The position numbers were made by a program, and so were the translations under genes. Positions 63,641 through 64,000 of a stretch of DNA of 64,000 nt are shown piece after piece; position 1 is the first letter of the stretch; the number at the start of each line of letters is the position of its first letter. The DNA is taken from positions 1-64,000 of the forward strand of contig JADJSD010000023.1 of NCBI GenBank assembly GCA_016711875.1, given 5' to 3'. The stretch is from Betaproteobacteria bacterium. GTDB taxonomy: Bacteria; Pseudomonadota; Gammaproteobacteria; Burkholderiales; Usitatibacteraceae. The notes beneath the pieces were generated by a model that was given only the letters and a program-made list of their open reading frames with translations, made no database searches and was not told where the DNA came from.

Positions 63641-64000
<360 letters not shown>

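Overview
The window is a high-GC chromosomal segment, most likely from a betaproteobacterium (Burkholderiales/Nitrosomonadales-like). The main support is synteny: secB-grxC-rhodanese next to gpsA, gpmA-envC-ctpA-moeB on the other strand, and tsaD divergent from rpsU-yqeY-dnaG-rpoD followed by a tRNA. The tRNA does not encode its CCA end. No phage, insertion sequence, rRNA operon or CRISPR array was seen.

Layout. Positions 1-4600 (minus strand) hold a biotin operon bioB-bioF-bioH-bioC-bioD, with most junctions overlapping by 4 nt, but the reading frames are broken many times. comF and trmL run the other way. Positions 6131-10731 hold a compact five-gene operon of secreted proteins: two related pilin-like subunits, a third small subunit, an Ig-fold chaperone-like protein and an outer-membrane barrel with a C-terminal B-type domain. 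I read it as a poorly described chaperone/usher-like surface fibre system. Positions 10.7-25.8 kb hold housekeeping genes: gpsA, secB, grxC, azlCD, gpmA, envC, ctpA, moeB, two DUF4124 proteins, tsaD, rpsU, yqeY, dnaG, rpoD and tRNA-Ile2. At 26.0-29.3 kb a perfect FNR-type box precedes a decaheme cytochrome (MtrA/DmsE type) and its MtrB/PioB porin, an outer-membrane electron conduit with no surface cytochrome beside it. A one-piece Cache-like sensor/serine-threonine kinase and a secreted hydrolase follow.

From 33.3 to 37.5 kb are a CoA-binding protein, an NfeD/stomatin pair, metY, a 28-bp triplicated repeat and a trypsin-fold protein whose catalytic serine is arginine. From 37.5 to 53.8 kb lies a large fatty-acid beta-oxidation region: a TetR (PsrA-like) regulator, FadE, two thiolases, two multifunctional hydratase/dehydrogenase proteins of opposite domain order, acyl-CoA ligase, thioesterases and hydrolases. 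The same 20-bp operator lies in front of the regulator gene and, inverted, in front of the thioesterase gene 10.8 kb away. A secreted penicillin-acylase-family enzyme and a DUF1302-DUF1329-YCF48-RND envelope cluster follow, then a DUF423 gene and the end of a sigma-54 activator.

Quality note. At least 18 genes carry frameshifts, including essential ones (rpoD, dnaG, tsaD). All the clear cases lie before about 38.2 kb and are densest in the first 5 kb. I therefore treat them mainly as sequence or assembly errors and annotate across them.
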